A stretch of DNA of 6,125 nt from Clostridiales bacterium (GTDB taxonomy: Bacteria > Bacillota > Clostridia > Peptostreptococcales > Anaerovoracaceae), in contig WRJV01000187.1 of assembly GCA_009778415.1 (NCBI GenBank), forward strand, positions 1 to 6,125. The letters run 5' to 3'. The translations under genes were made by a program, and so were the position numbers. This document shows, piece after piece, positions 6,070-6,125 of the stretch. A model generated the notes under the pieces. The model saw nothing but the letters and a program-made list of their open reading frames with translations. It was not told the DNA's origin and did no database searches. Every line of letters begins with the position of its first letter. Position 1 is the first letter of the stretch.

Positions 6070-6125
6070 AACTACCAACTACAAACTACAAACTACCAAC
6101 TACCAACTCCCAACTACCAACTACC
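6070..6125. repeat. 7-bp tandem repeat array (AACTACC and variants), cut by the window edge
   Basis: Eight head-to-tail heptamers fill 6070-6125: AACTACC, AACTACA twice, AACTACC twice, AACTCCC, then AACTACC twice. The array continues to the last base, so its full length is not known. On the minus strand it is GGTAGTT repeated, directly before the ribosome binding site of the transketolase operon. Reading the heptamer through gives a TAG stop every 21 nt in a frame, so it is not coding. It may be a slippage-prone leader or promoter spacer; units are too short for a CRISPR array. Confidence 0.9.

Noticed and set aside
5239..6078. Longer N-terminus of the transketolase N-terminal subunit starting at TTG 6078
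   Set aside because: The added residues translate repeat and SD sequence, and GGAGG is ideally placed for ATG 6057.
6070..6125. CRISPR array or telomere-like repeat
   Set aside because: Units are 7 bp with no spacers and sit directly before an ordinary gene; this is a simple tandem repeat.

Overview
The window holds six genes, all read from the minus strand. They form two blocks separated by a gap of about 290 bp. The organism is probably an uncultivated archaeon, held at only modest confidence. The ATPase promoter has an archaeal-looking TATA element (AATATAAAAT) and no well-spaced -35/-10 pair. Arg AGG/AGA and Ile ATA codons are common, Shine-Dalgarno (SD) sites are strong (GGAGG, GGTGA), and transketolase is split into two subunits. 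A bacterium from a little-studied phylum is not excluded, since every family here also occurs in bacteria.

Right-hand block, read first (6057 down to 3165): the N-terminal and C-terminal halves of a split transketolase, then a GlmU-like left-handed beta-helix protein. The stop and start codons overlap at both junctions (TAATG and ATGATG), so the three are very probably translated as a coupled set. Transketolase supplies pentose and erythrose phosphates. The third protein resembles the acetyltransferase-type beta-helix of GlmU but lacks a nucleotidyltransferase domain, and its substrate is unknown. A 7-bp tandem repeat (AACTACC and variants, eight units, running off the right edge) stops just upstream of the ribosome binding site of the first gene.

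Gap (2872-3164): it holds a GC-rich inverted repeat, protein-like fragments in two different frames that may be a decayed gene, a TATA-like box, and two tandem 22-bp repeats with CTCA-N6-TGAG dyads lying where transcription should start.

Left-hand block (2871 down to the left edge): an AAA_14/DUF4143 ATPase, then 1 nt later a membrane-anchored or secreted C39-like cysteine peptidase, then 38 nt later the N-terminal 326 residues of a large SNF2-family helicase that continues past base 1. The spacing suggests one transcript from the repeat-bearing promoter. An 11-bp perfect direct repeat flanks the ATPase gene, which may be a cassette inserted in front of the peptidase. No RNA genes, CRISPR array or recognisable transposase were seen.
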